From: Stentor coeruleus
Lineage: Eukaryota > Ciliophora > Heterotrichea > Heterotrichida > Stentoridae
Direction of reading: 5' to 3'
Assembly: GCA_001970955.1 (NCBI GenBank)
Contig: MPUH01000742.1
Span: forward strand, 1 to 37,362
Length of the DNA: 37,362 bases
Shown: positions 9,442 to 19,140 of the stretch, in pieces
How the letters are laid out: each line of letters starts with the position of its first letter
Numbering within the stretch: position 1 is the first letter of the stretch
Translations under genes and position numbers: made by a program
The notes under the pieces: generated by a model
Databases searched by the model: none
Told to the model about the DNA's origin: nothing
The model's input: the letters and a program-made list of their open reading frames with translations, nothing else

Positions 9442-9741
9442 GTAGTTTATTTTTTTTCAGAGTTTGATTTTGGTAGAAGTAAAAAATTTTTATACTTGCT
9501 AGTGATGATAGTCAATTTATAATCTTGAAGTTTTTTTTTTTTATTGGAATATTAACTTGTTTGTTTTTATATATAAATCCAGTATCTCTAAGATTAGATT
9601 GTATATATTTTTGCATATTTTATTATTATTTGATTTAAATCTGAGTAGTTTTAAAACTGAGTATACAATGTTTAGAGTTATACTCTAGACCACAAAAAAC
9701 ATGAATTTTATACCTAATTTTAAACCTGGCTTACTATTTTA
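9442..9741. other. Convergent spacer
   Basis: No gene seen. It is T-rich and moderately G-rich on the left, C-richer on the right from about 9660. It includes a run of 11 T at 9531-9541. Confidence 0.5.
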
Positions 9742-10827
9742 CTATCTTTTCATTATAGTCTTTTTAATATCCCCTAGTTTCTTAGCAAATATACCTAATA
9801 ACCCTTTAACTTCATCCTTAAAGCTCTGAGAATATTTTTTTTCTATATCAGGAACATCAATATTTAGTAATTTTGATGATATTATTGGTATTATAATATC
9901 AAGTGCTTTAAGTTTATCATTTAATTCATCAAGTTGCTGATGTTTACGTTTCATTATATCCTCGCTTTTACTTATAAAACTAGCAAAAGTTCTCTTCCCC
10001 AAAGCTAGTTTATTAAGTTCTAAACTTGTTGAGTTTATATTGGATTCAGTATGTTCTCGGGCTTTAATAAGCTCATCTATTGAATGAATAGCTTCAATAA
10101 CCCCATCATATGTTTCTTTCTGACTTACAAACCAAATTTCTATATTTTGCCTTGGATTAATCTCCATAAAATCAAGTATTTTCTCTTCAATTCCTGATTT
10201 CAGCCATTGTTGAACAACATAATATTCCTTATTCAAATCTTGACTTATTTTCTTAAACCTATCCACAGAGCCACAATTATTCCTTATTAACTTCTCAAGA
10301 TTTTCTGCTGTCTTCAAATTTTTTATGAGTTTTTCTCTTACTTCATGCAACTGAATTATAATATCTGTGTTTATTTGATAATCAAGATCTTCTTTAAAAC
10401 TATCTTCAAATTTTTCTGCTATAGCTGAGTAGTTAGAAATTTTATAAATAAAAGTGTTTAAAGAAAATTTTCCTGGGTTTCTGATAAAAGCTTCAACAAT
10501 TTCTGATTTAATAAAGAAATCTTTGCTTATGATTTTACTGAGGAAAATATCATGAGCAATAATGCACATAGGGATAAGTGATTGATTAGGCTTTTTCTAT
10601 ATAATAGATACTTTTGTATAGGCGTTAGGAATTGCTGGGATAGGACAACCAGGCCACCATGTTACTAGATAATTTCTTAAAAGTTTGAAGTCTTTAGATG
10701 ATCTTTTGACTGTGCTTTCCCCTGTTAAGTCTGTAACTTTGATTATATATTTTATTGTCTTAATCCAATTTTCTGATTCGAAGCAGTGCTCTTGAATTTT
10801 TACGATTAACTCTACTTCTTTTTCCAT
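9742..10827 (-). CDS. PX-domain protein, sorting-nexin-like, two exons
   Basis: Two frames (10597-10827 and 9742-10569) form one gene. Removing the 15-base intron 10597-10611 joins Tyr-Thr-Lys to Lys-Lys-Pro-Asn and gives 356 residues. The N-terminal 110 residues match a PX domain: a beta sheet (YIIKVTDLTG), the segment SKDFKLLRNYL with its 'F..L...L' pattern, and the Pro-rich WPGCPIPAIP. PX domains bind phosphoinositides, usually PI3P on endosomes. The remaining 240 residues are almost entirely helical and charged, as in the BAR-like C-terminal region of SNX1/2/5/6-type sorting nexins. The basic residue usually found just before the 'F..L' segment is a Lys here (SSKDF), which leaves lipid specificity uncertain. 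An endosomal sorting role is inferred. Confidence 0.8.
10597..10611 (-). other. 15-nt spliceosomal intron
   Basis: On the coding strand gtatctattatatag, phase 0. Its final TAG is in frame. Removal joins the first part of the PX domain to the rest. Position 10 is A. Confidence 0.9.
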
Positions 10828-11358
10828 TTGTTAATTCTTATTTCTTAGATAGATAGATAATTAATAAGCATAAAATCCTAAGATTGTTTAGTATAACTCA
10901 ATATATTCAACCTAAAATTCTAATCTAATGCTTATATCTACTAGTCTTGTCTTTAAATAATTCTCATATTATTTTTTCATAACACTCAAATATCTTCAAT
11001 AAAAACTTCAGTTCCTTTATTACTCAATCACTTAAAACATATATGATAATCACAAGCAAAGCCTAACCTGCAATTTATTTATATCTCTATTACAGCTACT
11101 CTCAACTATAAAATTTTCTTATTATTTTCACCTATACCGCGACCTATCATCTAAAACCTAAAAAAGCATCTCACACAACATCAAAAATAATATTAAAAAT
11201 ATTAACTATCCCCTTAAATAATCTTCTATCCATTTCTCCATATTATAAAATCCCCAAATGATTCTGATTCTAATTCAATTTAAATATTCACACTATTTAA
11301 ATCAATGTTTTCTATAAACAATATTTTACTCACAATAAATTTTATAAACAATGCTTAG
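10828..11358. other. Spacer between two - strand genes
   Basis: No gene seen. A short TAGA tetranucleotide run lies at about 10847-10859. From about 10930 to 11240 the + strand is C-rich and G-poor. Nothing further recognised. Confidence 0.5.
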
Positions 11359-11820
11359 TTAAGTCATTACCATCAGTTTATTGATCTTTCTAAGTGTTTT
11401 TACTGATTTAGGGGTACATGTAATTTTATGTGTGTACTCAGAAAAATCACGCATCCCGATTGAAGCTGGGGTTAGGGGTTTAGGACGATAGTATTTGTGA
11501 GATTTGTTCTCACTAACACTATGAATGCAAAAGTTTGGGGATATGCGTCGCACTCGTGTTTCTCTAGAGATTTGCATGCGGGTTAATCGAGGTATTACAG
11601 ATTTGCGTGATGAAATCGTCAGTTCACCTGAATTTTCTCCAATATAAGCAATTGAATATGTCTCCATACAGTGAGTTGCATCCCTTAAAGACTTAGAAGT
11701 TCCTTTTTGCCTTTTAAGTATGAATAGTTTAGGCAAAACATTAGCTCTTCTAGTATAATCGCTTTCAGGAGATAGTGAGATATTAATTCTTTTGACTAAA
11801 GTTTTATCCTGTTCGCCCAT
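11359..11820 (-). CDS. Small basic protein of unknown function
   Basis: 153 residues, strongly basic (many Arg and Lys) and rich in Ser and Thr. There is no recognisable domain, transmembrane helix or coiled coil. It starts at an ATG followed by GEQDKTLVKR and ends with TAA at 11359-11361. It is flanked by long non-coding spacers (531 and 868 bases). Coding status rests on an open frame of 153 codons and on G/C content higher than the flanks. Confidence 0.55.
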   Translation of the reverse strand: MGEQDKTLVKRINISLSPESDYTRRANVLPKLFILKRQKGTSKSLRDATHCMETYSIAYIGENSGELTISSRKSVIPRLTRMQISRETRVRRISPNFCIHSVSENKSHKYYRPKPLTPASIGMRDFSEYTHKITCTPKSVKTLRKINKLMVMT

Positions 11821-12688
11821 TAGACAATATTTATTCTAATAACAGAATATTTTAAGGCTTACTTGTTGAATAATAAGTCTTTTCAAACTAAAATTGATAT
11901 TTTATTTATTCACTGATAATTTCATCATTTTTGTTGAGAAAAAAAACAGTGAGTAAACCATTTGACTATAAATGCTAGGGTTTGTTTATATTATTAGAGT
12001 AAAAAGTTATAAATTTTGCTTAAACCTTTTAGATTTTATGAGTAGCACACATGAAGGATATAAAAATATTAAAAAATAGTTAAGTTTGTTGACAAGGATA
12101 TTCAGCAAAATTTAATAAAAGTTTGCAAAAATAGTTATTATTCATTCTGTTAAGTCTTATCCTGTTTAACTCTTTTAGTTATTTAAGAAACCATTGTTAT
12201 AATAGAAATAACAAGAACTGATAAAATTTAATATCAGCAAGAGCCAGTACCCAAATTATAAAAAAACAAAACTCAATAGCTAAACTCAACACTACTAAAA
12301 AAATTTTAATTTTTTATTAAATCACCTTTTATAATTTAACATCTAAAAAAAAAATAAAACATAGTAAACTTTAACGGAATGAAAAATGAAAATGAAAAAT
12401 TGATTAACCTATAATAATATTTGCTCTATAAAAATTAATTTTCTGATTCTCGATTATTCCCACATAATCCATTAACTGCATCACAAAACTCCAAAATCTC
12501 TTAAATAAAACTTTTAATTATTATCCTTTACTAGCTTTTTACATCATAACTCATACATCATAATCTCATCTAAAAAAACTCCTCCATTCCAATAATCCCC
12601 ACTTCATCAAAGCTCAAAAATTCTAAAAATCCATACAAAAAAAAATCATAAAACCCTCCATTTCCAAACAAAAATATTAAAATACTAC
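11821..12688. other. 868-base spacer without a recognised gene
   Basis: Very AT-rich with many A and T runs. The left 400 bases are mixed; from about 12470 the + strand is C-rich and nearly G-free. No long open frame, tRNA-like structure or repeat was noticed. Confidence 0.5.
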
Positions 12689-13426
12689 CTAAGCAAGCAT
12701 AACTGATCTTTGTGAAGAAAACTTATTCAGTTCCTGTATCTGATAATTTTGCAGTTCTTTCTTAGCATTCTGATATTTCTGCAACAAACTCTCAAGTTCA
12801 GCAATCCTAGCAGTCTTCATCTCATCTTCAATTGTATTAAGTCTCTTCTTCAAAGCATTCAATTCAATTTCTTGTCTTTTATCCAAATGTGCTTCTTGTT
12901 GCATAATTTTCCTCATCCTTTCTTTATCCCAATTCTGATTTTCCCCTTTAGTCAATATATTAACCCGTTGTTGAACTTTATGAGCTTCTCCATAATCCTG
13001 TATCTTAATAAGACCTTCTTGGATTTTCAGCATATTTAGTAATTCAGCTGATGGTTTTGGGGTTAATGGGATTTGTTTTTCTAGTTTTTCTAATAACTGG
13101 ATTTTTTCACGTTTATGTTTTTCGATCATGAGGAATATTTGCTGGTCTGCATCTTTTTTATGTGAAGTAAGACGTTTATCCCAGTTTGAAATGAATTCTT
13201 GGTATTCTAGTAAATGGGAATCTTCAAGTTCTATACGTTCATTTTCTTGTTTACCTTGGATTTCGTCGTAGACTTTGGCTTCTTCTCTTAGGAGTTCTTC
13301 TTCGATTTGCTTTTTGATCAGTTGGGCTTTTTTGAACTTCCCTTCTCGCTCAAAAGCTCGACATTGCTCTTGGAGTACTTCGCTATATGGAGTTTACATT
13401 GAATTCTGCAGGTCTTCTCTTTCCAT
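12689..13426 (-). CDS. Coiled-coil protein with a repeated short helical motif, two exons
   Basis: The obvious frame starts at an internal Met (13129), but the coding frame is open upstream. It reaches an ATG at 13424-13426 once the 15-base intron 13383-13397 is removed (Asn-Ser-Ile-Glu-Val across the junction). The product is 240 residues, nearly all charged helix. A UVR-like pattern, Phe/Tyr followed by xxAxxxxxQ, appears twice: GKFKKAQLIKKQI near residue 25 and DYGEAHKVQQRV near 140. No named family is recognised. The stop is TAG. Confidence 0.7.
13383..13397 (-). other. 15-nt spliceosomal intron near the 5' end
   Basis: On the coding strand gtaaactccatatag, phase 2, after only 29 coding bases. 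Retention gives TAA at codon 11. Position 10 is A. It decides the start codon: without it the gene would be read from an internal Met. Confidence 0.85.
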
Positions 13427-14160
13427 ATGAATTATTATTAACTGCTTAGAAGTTAGGCATTTTTTAAGGAAGGATAAGTTTTTTTTGGGGATTTTGACGG
13501 TTTTATAGGGTTTTTGTGTTTGAGTAAATGATGAATGTGATTAGATAAGGATATTGTTGTTGTTATAATAGCTTAAGGTTTGTGATAAGATTTAGGCTTT
13601 TTTGTTGAATTAAGGGTTTTGAAAGTAGAGATGCTAAGGTCGAATTTGGGATTTCAGAGATTATTTGGCAAATTTATGGGTTTATGGAGTGGTTTTTTGC
13701 ATGGATTTATGTTAAAGCAGTTTTTGATATTTTTAAAGATATAAAGGTTATTTTTTATTTTATTAAATCGCTTTAGCTTTGAATTGTGCTGGTGTATGAT
13801 TAAAGAATTACATGAATATATGGCTAGATATTGAGATTCAAAAATAAATAACAGTAGTTTAGATAAAAATTAGACAATTATTTTTTTAGATGAAGATATA
13901 CTAGTTTTTTATAGGTTTATGGATTTTAACTCAAATAGACTGTGTGTTTATTATCAAAACGAGACCAGGAACTTATAATAATAATTTATATTTCCATAGC
14001 CTAATTATAAGTTTATATGCACAATAATATCTTCTAAAAGCTTATATTCAAACAAGTTTATAACTATTTTCTTAATTTCATATTAAAAAAACATTTTTAA
14101 ACATATATTTACCTCAAAGTAAACCCGAAATAACAATTCTGCATTTATCTCTATAAATAA
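13427..14160. other. Divergent spacer, G-rich left and AT/C-rich right
   Basis: No gene seen. From 13440 to about 13760 the + strand is G-rich with very little C, then AT-rich, and C-richer from about 13970. AGATAAG lies at 13543-13549. It probably holds the promoters of the two divergent genes, but no element can be singled out. Confidence 0.5.
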
Positions 14161-15627
14161 ATGTCAGAAGTTGATTTTTTGATACGTCAATTAAAGTATT
14201 GTTTAAACCAAGGATACTCAGAAGCTTCCAAGAAAATAGTTGAGCAATTAATACTATTAAAAGGAAAAGTAAGTATATCCCATGAATTAAAATATATTTG
14301 CTCATCACATGAAAATTTGTTTTTCAAAAAGTATGCATCTAGTAGTATTCAATATTTCATTTATTTCGAAAGCTGCCAGCATTTGGTATGTGGATTATGC
14401 CTTAATAAATATATAAGAGGAGTTTTTGATAGAATGGGAATTGCTTATATTTATACATGTCCAGGGTGTAATGCAGTATATTCATTAAACAAAACAATTT
14501 TAGACCAGGCAGCAGAATATTTTCAAAGAATAGTATCTCTAGAAGAACAGCAAAAAGCATATGATTCATATAATTTAACATTAGCTGAAGTTAGAGGGTC
14601 TATGCTTAAAAAGTCCACCCCATGCTTCTTCTTTGAAAATCCTGGAAGACAAAGATGTAGGGGGCAGTCGAAAGTTGAACGTATTCCATCATGTAAACAT
14701 AATGTCTGCCATAACTGCCTAAAGCGAGACTTGGAAGTCCAGATCGAAGTTAATTCTGAGTATGTATGTCCAGTCCCAGATTGTTGTAGACCTTTAGCTC
14801 ACAGTTTAATTAAAGAAATCCTGACAATCGGAGAAGACCTGACAAAGAAAATCTGGCCCCATCTAAGCATCGATGATATTTACTTAGTAACCTGTCCTTT
14901 AGAAATCTGCAATCATCAAGCTCAAGTACCGCAAAATGAGTTTTATTATAAATGCATCTGTGGAATTGAACTCTGCCCAAGATGTAATTTGCAATATCAT
15001 CCAGATTACAGTTGTGCTGTAGCAAAAGAAGGAGGAAAAGACTATAAAAAAATATTATGTTTAGAAGATGACCCAATTCTTGATTATAGATCTCATTTTT
15101 CACATGCAGTTTCTCTTTTTGAATGGGATATGCATCAAGGGACTAAGAAAAAACTCCAAGAAAAAATGGGAGCTAAATTCAAAGTTACTAAAGTTATGTT
15201 TATTTATAACCCAACATTACAAGAAAGATATAATAAAGGGAAAAAGAAAATTATTGATGCTGGAATTGATCCTGGTGAAATTTTTGTATATCATGCGACT
15301 AGTAATGATGTGTATGAAAAAATATGTACTGGAGGGTTTCTTGTTGGGAATGTTGATGTTAAACAGTCTATTGGGAAACTTTGTGGACTTGGGGTTTATA
15401 CAGCTACAGATGCGACTATGTCAATAAATTTTTATGGGAATAAGAAAATTTTATTGTGTAAAGGGTTGAAAGGAAAACAGAGTGACCACCCGATTTCTGA
15501 TAAACATGAGTTTTTGACAACTGACTGCAATTCGTATTATAAAGATTTTTCTGGTACTCAGTCAGATTATTGGATTTTTTTCCAAAAAGAAAATGTTTTG
15601 CCTTTTTATTATATTGAGTATGAATAA
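14161..15627 (+). CDS. RING/IBR zinc-binding region fused to a PARP catalytic domain
   Basis: 488 residues. Residues about 45-115 contain a RING-like Cys/His pattern (CSSH, SCQHLVCGLC, CPGC). Residues about 152-225 form a second one with CKHNVCHNC and a CPVPDCC end typical of RBR RING1. Residues 245-285 form an IBR zinc finger (TCPLEIC, YKCICGIELCPRC, YHPDYSC). Where an RBR ligase would have its catalytic RING2, a PARP fold follows: VYHATSND with His378, GVYTA with Tyr413, and a final LPFYYIEY strand. The His and Tyr of the H-Y-E/H-Y-Φ motif are present. The third position seems to hold an aromatic residue and not Glu, which favours mono-ADP-ribosylation or altered activity. I infer an ADP-ribosyltransferase linked to ubiquitin recognition. 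RING2-type E3 activity is not supported. Confidence 0.85.
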   Translation: MSEVDFLIRQLKYCLNQGYSEASKKIVEQLILLKGKVSISHELKYICSSHENLFFKKYASSSIQYFIYFESCQHLVCGLCLNKYIRGVFDRMGIAYIYTCPGCNAVYSLNKTILDQAAEYFQRIVSLEEQQKAYDSYNLTLAEVRGSMLKKSTPCFFFENPGRQRCRGQSKVERIPSCKHNVCHNCLKRDLEVQIEVNSEYVCPVPDCCRPLAHSLIKEILTIGEDLTKKIWPHLSIDDIYLVTCPLEICNHQAQVPQNEFYYKCICGIELCPRCNLQYHPDYSCAVAKEGGKDYKKILCLEDDPILDYRSHFSHAVSLFEWDMHQGTKKKLQEKMGAKFKVTKVMFIYNPTLQERYNKGKKKIIDAGIDPGEIFVYHATSNDVYEKICTGGFLVGNVDVKQSIGKLCGLGVYTATDATMSINFYGNKKILLCKGLKGKQSDHPISDKHEFLTTDCNSYYKDFSGTQSDYWIFFQKENVLPFYYIEYE

Positions 15628-16530
15628 TAGATAGGATTATAGAGATAATTTAATTATTGAAGGAATTTGACGGGTTATGGGAATGAGATGATTGATTTGA
15701 TAGAAGATTATTTTTTATGGATATGATATTGATGTATAAATAAAATTGTTGAAAAATTATGATGTTTTTATGCAGATGGGTTTTGTTTTTATTAACAAAA
15801 AGAATAGATTTAGATAAGGGGTATTTTATGATGCTTTTGGGAAAATGTGAAGATTAGATAAGAAAAATGCAAAAAGGGCTCATTTGTAGATAAAGGGTTA
15901 TACTATTTAAAAGTTTCCCTCACAATAAAAAATCCAAGCATCAAGAAAATACACTCAATTCGCTAAGGCTTACATGAAAATCGATTTCTATAAGGAAATC
16001 TTTAAAAAAAAAAAATCCACAACCTATATCCTTATTTCTATAACAAAAACCAAACATCCCAAAACACAAAATACAATCTGCATTTCTCCAATCCCTTATT
16101 TTTAACAACAAAAAATCAGACACACTAAATAGCTTCCTGCATAAGTATCTCTAATAAAATTACTATAAAATTAAATATTCCAAACCCATAAGCAAAACCT
16201 TAACTTCTCTTAACCCAAAAAACTACTACAATTTCTAAATCAAAAAATGCATACTTATACATATCATAACTAATTAATAAAAATCCTAAAACTCATCACT
16301 CAAAAGTCTCACAAAATAAAATCATAAATTTTTGACTATCCTTCCAACCAAAATATAATTTTCCAACATTAACCCATCTGATTTTTCCTATCTCCATAAT
16401 TTCAATATAAAGCATCCTAACACCCAAAAATATTCCAATCTACACCCTCCTAGAACCCAATATACCATTTACCTCTCATTCTCTTCATTCTAGAAATATC
16501 TAATTTCATTCCTATCACTAATATTATAAA
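15628..16530. other. 903-base spacer with a sharp composition switch
   Basis: 15628-15890 is G-rich and C-poor; 15905-16530 is C-rich and almost G-free. AGATAAG occurs twice, at 15812-15818 and 15856-15862. A 60-codon - strand opening at 15941-16123 gives a Phe/Cys-rich peptide that I judge non-coding. No RNA gene was recognised. Confidence 0.5.
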
Positions 16531-17538
16531 ATGGAGGACAAGTTTGATGGGATGTTCATGACCATAGTCAACGAATCTAAAGGGATTGAAGGTTTCCTTA
16601 CAAGCTTTTTCAGTTTCATGCGTCGTAAAACAGACTTTTTCTCAACGCCAGACAAAGGCCGAGAGTTCGTCCTCAAATACTTCGAAGAGCAAAATCGTGT
16701 TTACCAAGACAACAAACGCAAGGAAGAGCAAAAAGCTAAACAAAAAGAAGAACAAAAACGTAAAGAAGAAGAGAAAAAAAAACAAGAAGAAGCTCGGAAA
16801 ACAGCTAAAGTTGTCGAAGTAACAGATGAAGAAGCTGAAGCTATAAAACGTGGTGAAGATATTTCAGTAGTAGAAAAAAAAGTACCACCAAAACCACAAG
16901 CTAAAGTTGAAGAAATCAAAGATGATGAGAAAAAAGAAGAAGATAAAAAAGATGAACCTAAAGATGATGATGATAAAGGACTTATCCCTGTAAATAATGG
17001 TTCAATTACAGACCAATATGTATGGACTCAAACATTAAGAGAAGTGACTATGAATATTTATATCCCAGAAGGGATCCCATCTAGAAATATTAAAGTTAAT
17101 GCGACTGTGACACATTTAAAGATTACAGTCGGAGGGAAAGTTCATATTGAAGGAGAGTTTTTTGATAAGATTAAAGCTGATGATCATGTTTGGACTATTG
17201 ATACTTTTGAGAAGAAAAGATGTGTGATTTTAACTTTTGATAAGTTTGAGGGACAGAGTTGGTGGAAATGTGCTTTGAAAGGAGAACCAGAGATTAATAC
17301 GAAGAAAGTGGAACCAGAAAATTCACAACTTTCGGATTTGGACTCAGAAACTAGACCTGTTGTTGAGAAAATGATGATTGATCAGAGGAGGAAAGCTGCT
17401 GGGTTACCTTCGTTGGAGGAAGAGAAGAATAAAGATATGCTGAAAGGATTTATGGCTCAACACCCAGAGATGGACTTTTCCAAAGCTAAGATATCAGGAC
17501 CTGGGCAGAATAGTTTTGGAAACTTTAATATGAACTAA
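16531..17538 (+). CDS. NUDC: NudC, nuclear distribution protein C homologue
   Basis: 335 residues, close to human NUDC (331). Order of parts: an N-terminal helical region with FDGMFMTIVNES and FFSFMRRKTDFFS, a long Lys/Glu-rich coiled coil (about 50-145), and a CS (p23/alpha-crystallin-like) domain at about 160-250. The CS domain contains YVWTQTLREVTMNIYIPEG, GGKVHIEGEFFDKIKADDHVW and FDKFEGQSWWKCALKGEPEI. The C-terminal helix bears VVEKMMIDQRRKAAGLP and HPEMDFSKAKI. NudC is an Hsp90-linked chaperone that stabilises dynein regulators such as LIS1. Every diagnostic block is present and there is no intron. Convergent with the START gene, 260 bases away. Confidence 0.95.
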   Translation: MEDKFDGMFMTIVNESKGIEGFLTSFFSFMRRKTDFFSTPDKGREFVLKYFEEQNRVYQDNKRKEEQKAKQKEEQKRKEEEKKKQEEARKTAKVVEVTDEEAEAIKRGEDISVVEKKVPPKPQAKVEEIKDDEKKEEDKKDEPKDDDDKGLIPVNNGSITDQYVWTQTLREVTMNIYIPEGIPSRNIKVNATVTHLKITVGGKVHIEGEFFDKIKADDHVWTIDTFEKKRCVILTFDKFEGQSWWKCALKGEPEINTKKVEPENSQLSDLDSETRPVVEKMMIDQRRKAAGLPSLEEEKNKDMLKGFMAQHPEMDFSKAKISGPGQNSFGNFNMN

Positions 17539-17798
17539 TTTAGGATACTTAGATTGAATAGGATAAACCCTCAACAAATAAACATAAAAACATATCAAAA
17601 AATCGTAAAATCCACTAACTTATCTTATACTAATCCTAAACTCAATCCTACTACAAATACCCCAAATCTATGCACAATAAACCTCACAAAATTCTACAAA
17701 AAAATATAAAAAACTAATTATTAAACCAAAACCATTCCCTTATAAAGAATCCTAAGTTTTCTTTTTTTTTTTATTAAAGAAAGCATATATTAATGACT

Positions 17799-18560
17799 TT
17801 ACGACTTAATTTTTTTCGCCATTGCTGTTTCCATACTCATTTGAAATTTGTGAAAGCTCATAGCAACAGTTGTCCTCATAGCCTTTTGCGGAAGTATACC
17901 TCCAAAATTTCCTTGAGTTACAGCAAAAACTTTACTTCCTCCATTCAACGATTGTATAAAATACCCTGCTATGAAAATTTGGATTCTCATAATATTTTGG
18001 TCTACAGGGAATTCTTGATTCTCATATGATGTGCTTATAAGGAAATAACCAGAATCATCTTTATAGCATCTTGTAATTGTAAGTAAATCTCTTTGGGAAA
18101 TTGCAAAAAATTTTGTAAACCTAGTGTATATCATGTCTATATGAGGGGCTAAAGCAACTTTTGTGATTTTTTCGATATTTTTATCCCATTTTTGTCTGGT
18201 ACCAGTATCAGTGAGATAACTTAAAAAAGTCTCAGGGTCAGCTTCAGAAAAAAATGAACTTTTGAGTAAGAAGCCGTTATTGCAATCTTGCCCATATGTT
18301 TTAAATCCGTTTTTGTCAATGACTAGTTCAGCATCTTCTTCTAATGGCCTGTTAAATACAAGTAAAAACTCATCTTTACAGGCTCCAAGAATTGTCTCTA
18401 GGGTTTTGCATTTGGAGTCTTCATTAAAAGTGTCTATCATTTCTTCATTGAGGTTTATTTCGTTGTTGTTATAAGATTGTGGAGCTTTTATAGGCTTTTT
18501 ATAGCTGTTTGCTTTAATGTTTGGAAAGCAGCTCATGCATCTATAGAAAGCATTCCACAT
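17799..18560 (-). CDS. START-domain lipid-transfer-type protein
   Basis: 253 residues. After about 65 polar residues comes a START domain: TRQKWDKNIEKITKV (the R..WD block), the MIYTRFTKFFAISQRDLLTI segment, then SYENQEFPV, IFIAGYFIQSL and GNFGGILPQKAM, with a long amphipathic C-terminal helix that closes the pocket. START domains bind sterols, phosphatidylcholine or ceramide; the ligand cannot be told from the sequence. The N-terminus MWNAFYRCMSCFPN has two Cys that could be palmitoylated, which is speculative. There is no intron and the stop is TAA. Confidence 0.85.
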   Translation of the reverse strand: MWNAFYRCMSCFPNIKANSYKKPIKAPQSYNNNEINLNEEMIDTFNEDSKCKTLETILGACKDEFLLVFNRPLEEDAELVIDKNGFKTYGQDCNNGFLLKSSFFSEADPETFLSYLTDTGTRQKWDKNIEKITKVALAPHIDMIYTRFTKFFAISQRDLLTITRCYKDDSGYFLISTSYENQEFPVDQNIMRIQIFIAGYFIQSLNGGSKVFAVTQGNFGGILPQKAMRTTVAMSFHKFQMSMETAMAKKIKS

Positions 18561-19140
18561 AATGAATATAAAAAAGTATGAAAAAATATATAAGCAAATC
18601 TAGGGCAAAATATGGAATATTAGGAGTTTCAATGATTTATTGGCATGCAGAGGATTTAAAAGTAGCATTATCCCCATATTTCCATACTCTCTTAAAAAAT
18701 CTTCATTGTTAGCAAGGACACAAACATACTCACCTGACTATTTAAAGATTAAAAACCAGGTATCATCTAACTAGTTTGCATGTCTTAAAAATTTATACCA
18801 ATTTTTTCTTATAACTAGAATATTAATTAGCATATAAAACCTTTTATACTTACAAGCAAAATAGTATTCACCAAAAAAAATAAATAATCCACCAAGCACA
18901 TCCAGTCCAAAAAGCCATCCAAATCTCAATAAAATCTACAATTAATTCTACCTTCATAATCTTCTAATCTACCCCTTAAAACTTCAAAAAAAAATTTAAT
19001 CCAAAACTCAAAATCCTTCTAAAACCCTAATCATACAAAATCATTTTCTAATCTCAAACATCTTCTATAAAGCCTAAAAAAAAGCTATTCCAACAATTTT
19101 CATACCCCAAATAAATTTCCAAGTAAATAATAAGCTATTA
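18561..19140. other. Divergent spacer
   Basis: No gene seen. It is G-richer on the left to about 18680 and C-rich and G-poor from about 18860 to the next ATG. It probably carries both promoters; no distinct element was identified. Confidence 0.5.

Noticed and set aside
15068..15427. A second + strand frame of 119 codons inside the RING/IBR-PARP gene
   Set aside because: It overlaps the PARP domain in another frame and its peptide has no domain features.
15941..16123. A 60-codon - strand opening in the spacer after the RING/IBR-PARP gene
   Set aside because: It lies in C-rich, almost G-free spacer DNA. The Phe/Cys-rich peptide follows from that composition, and there is no recognisable motif.
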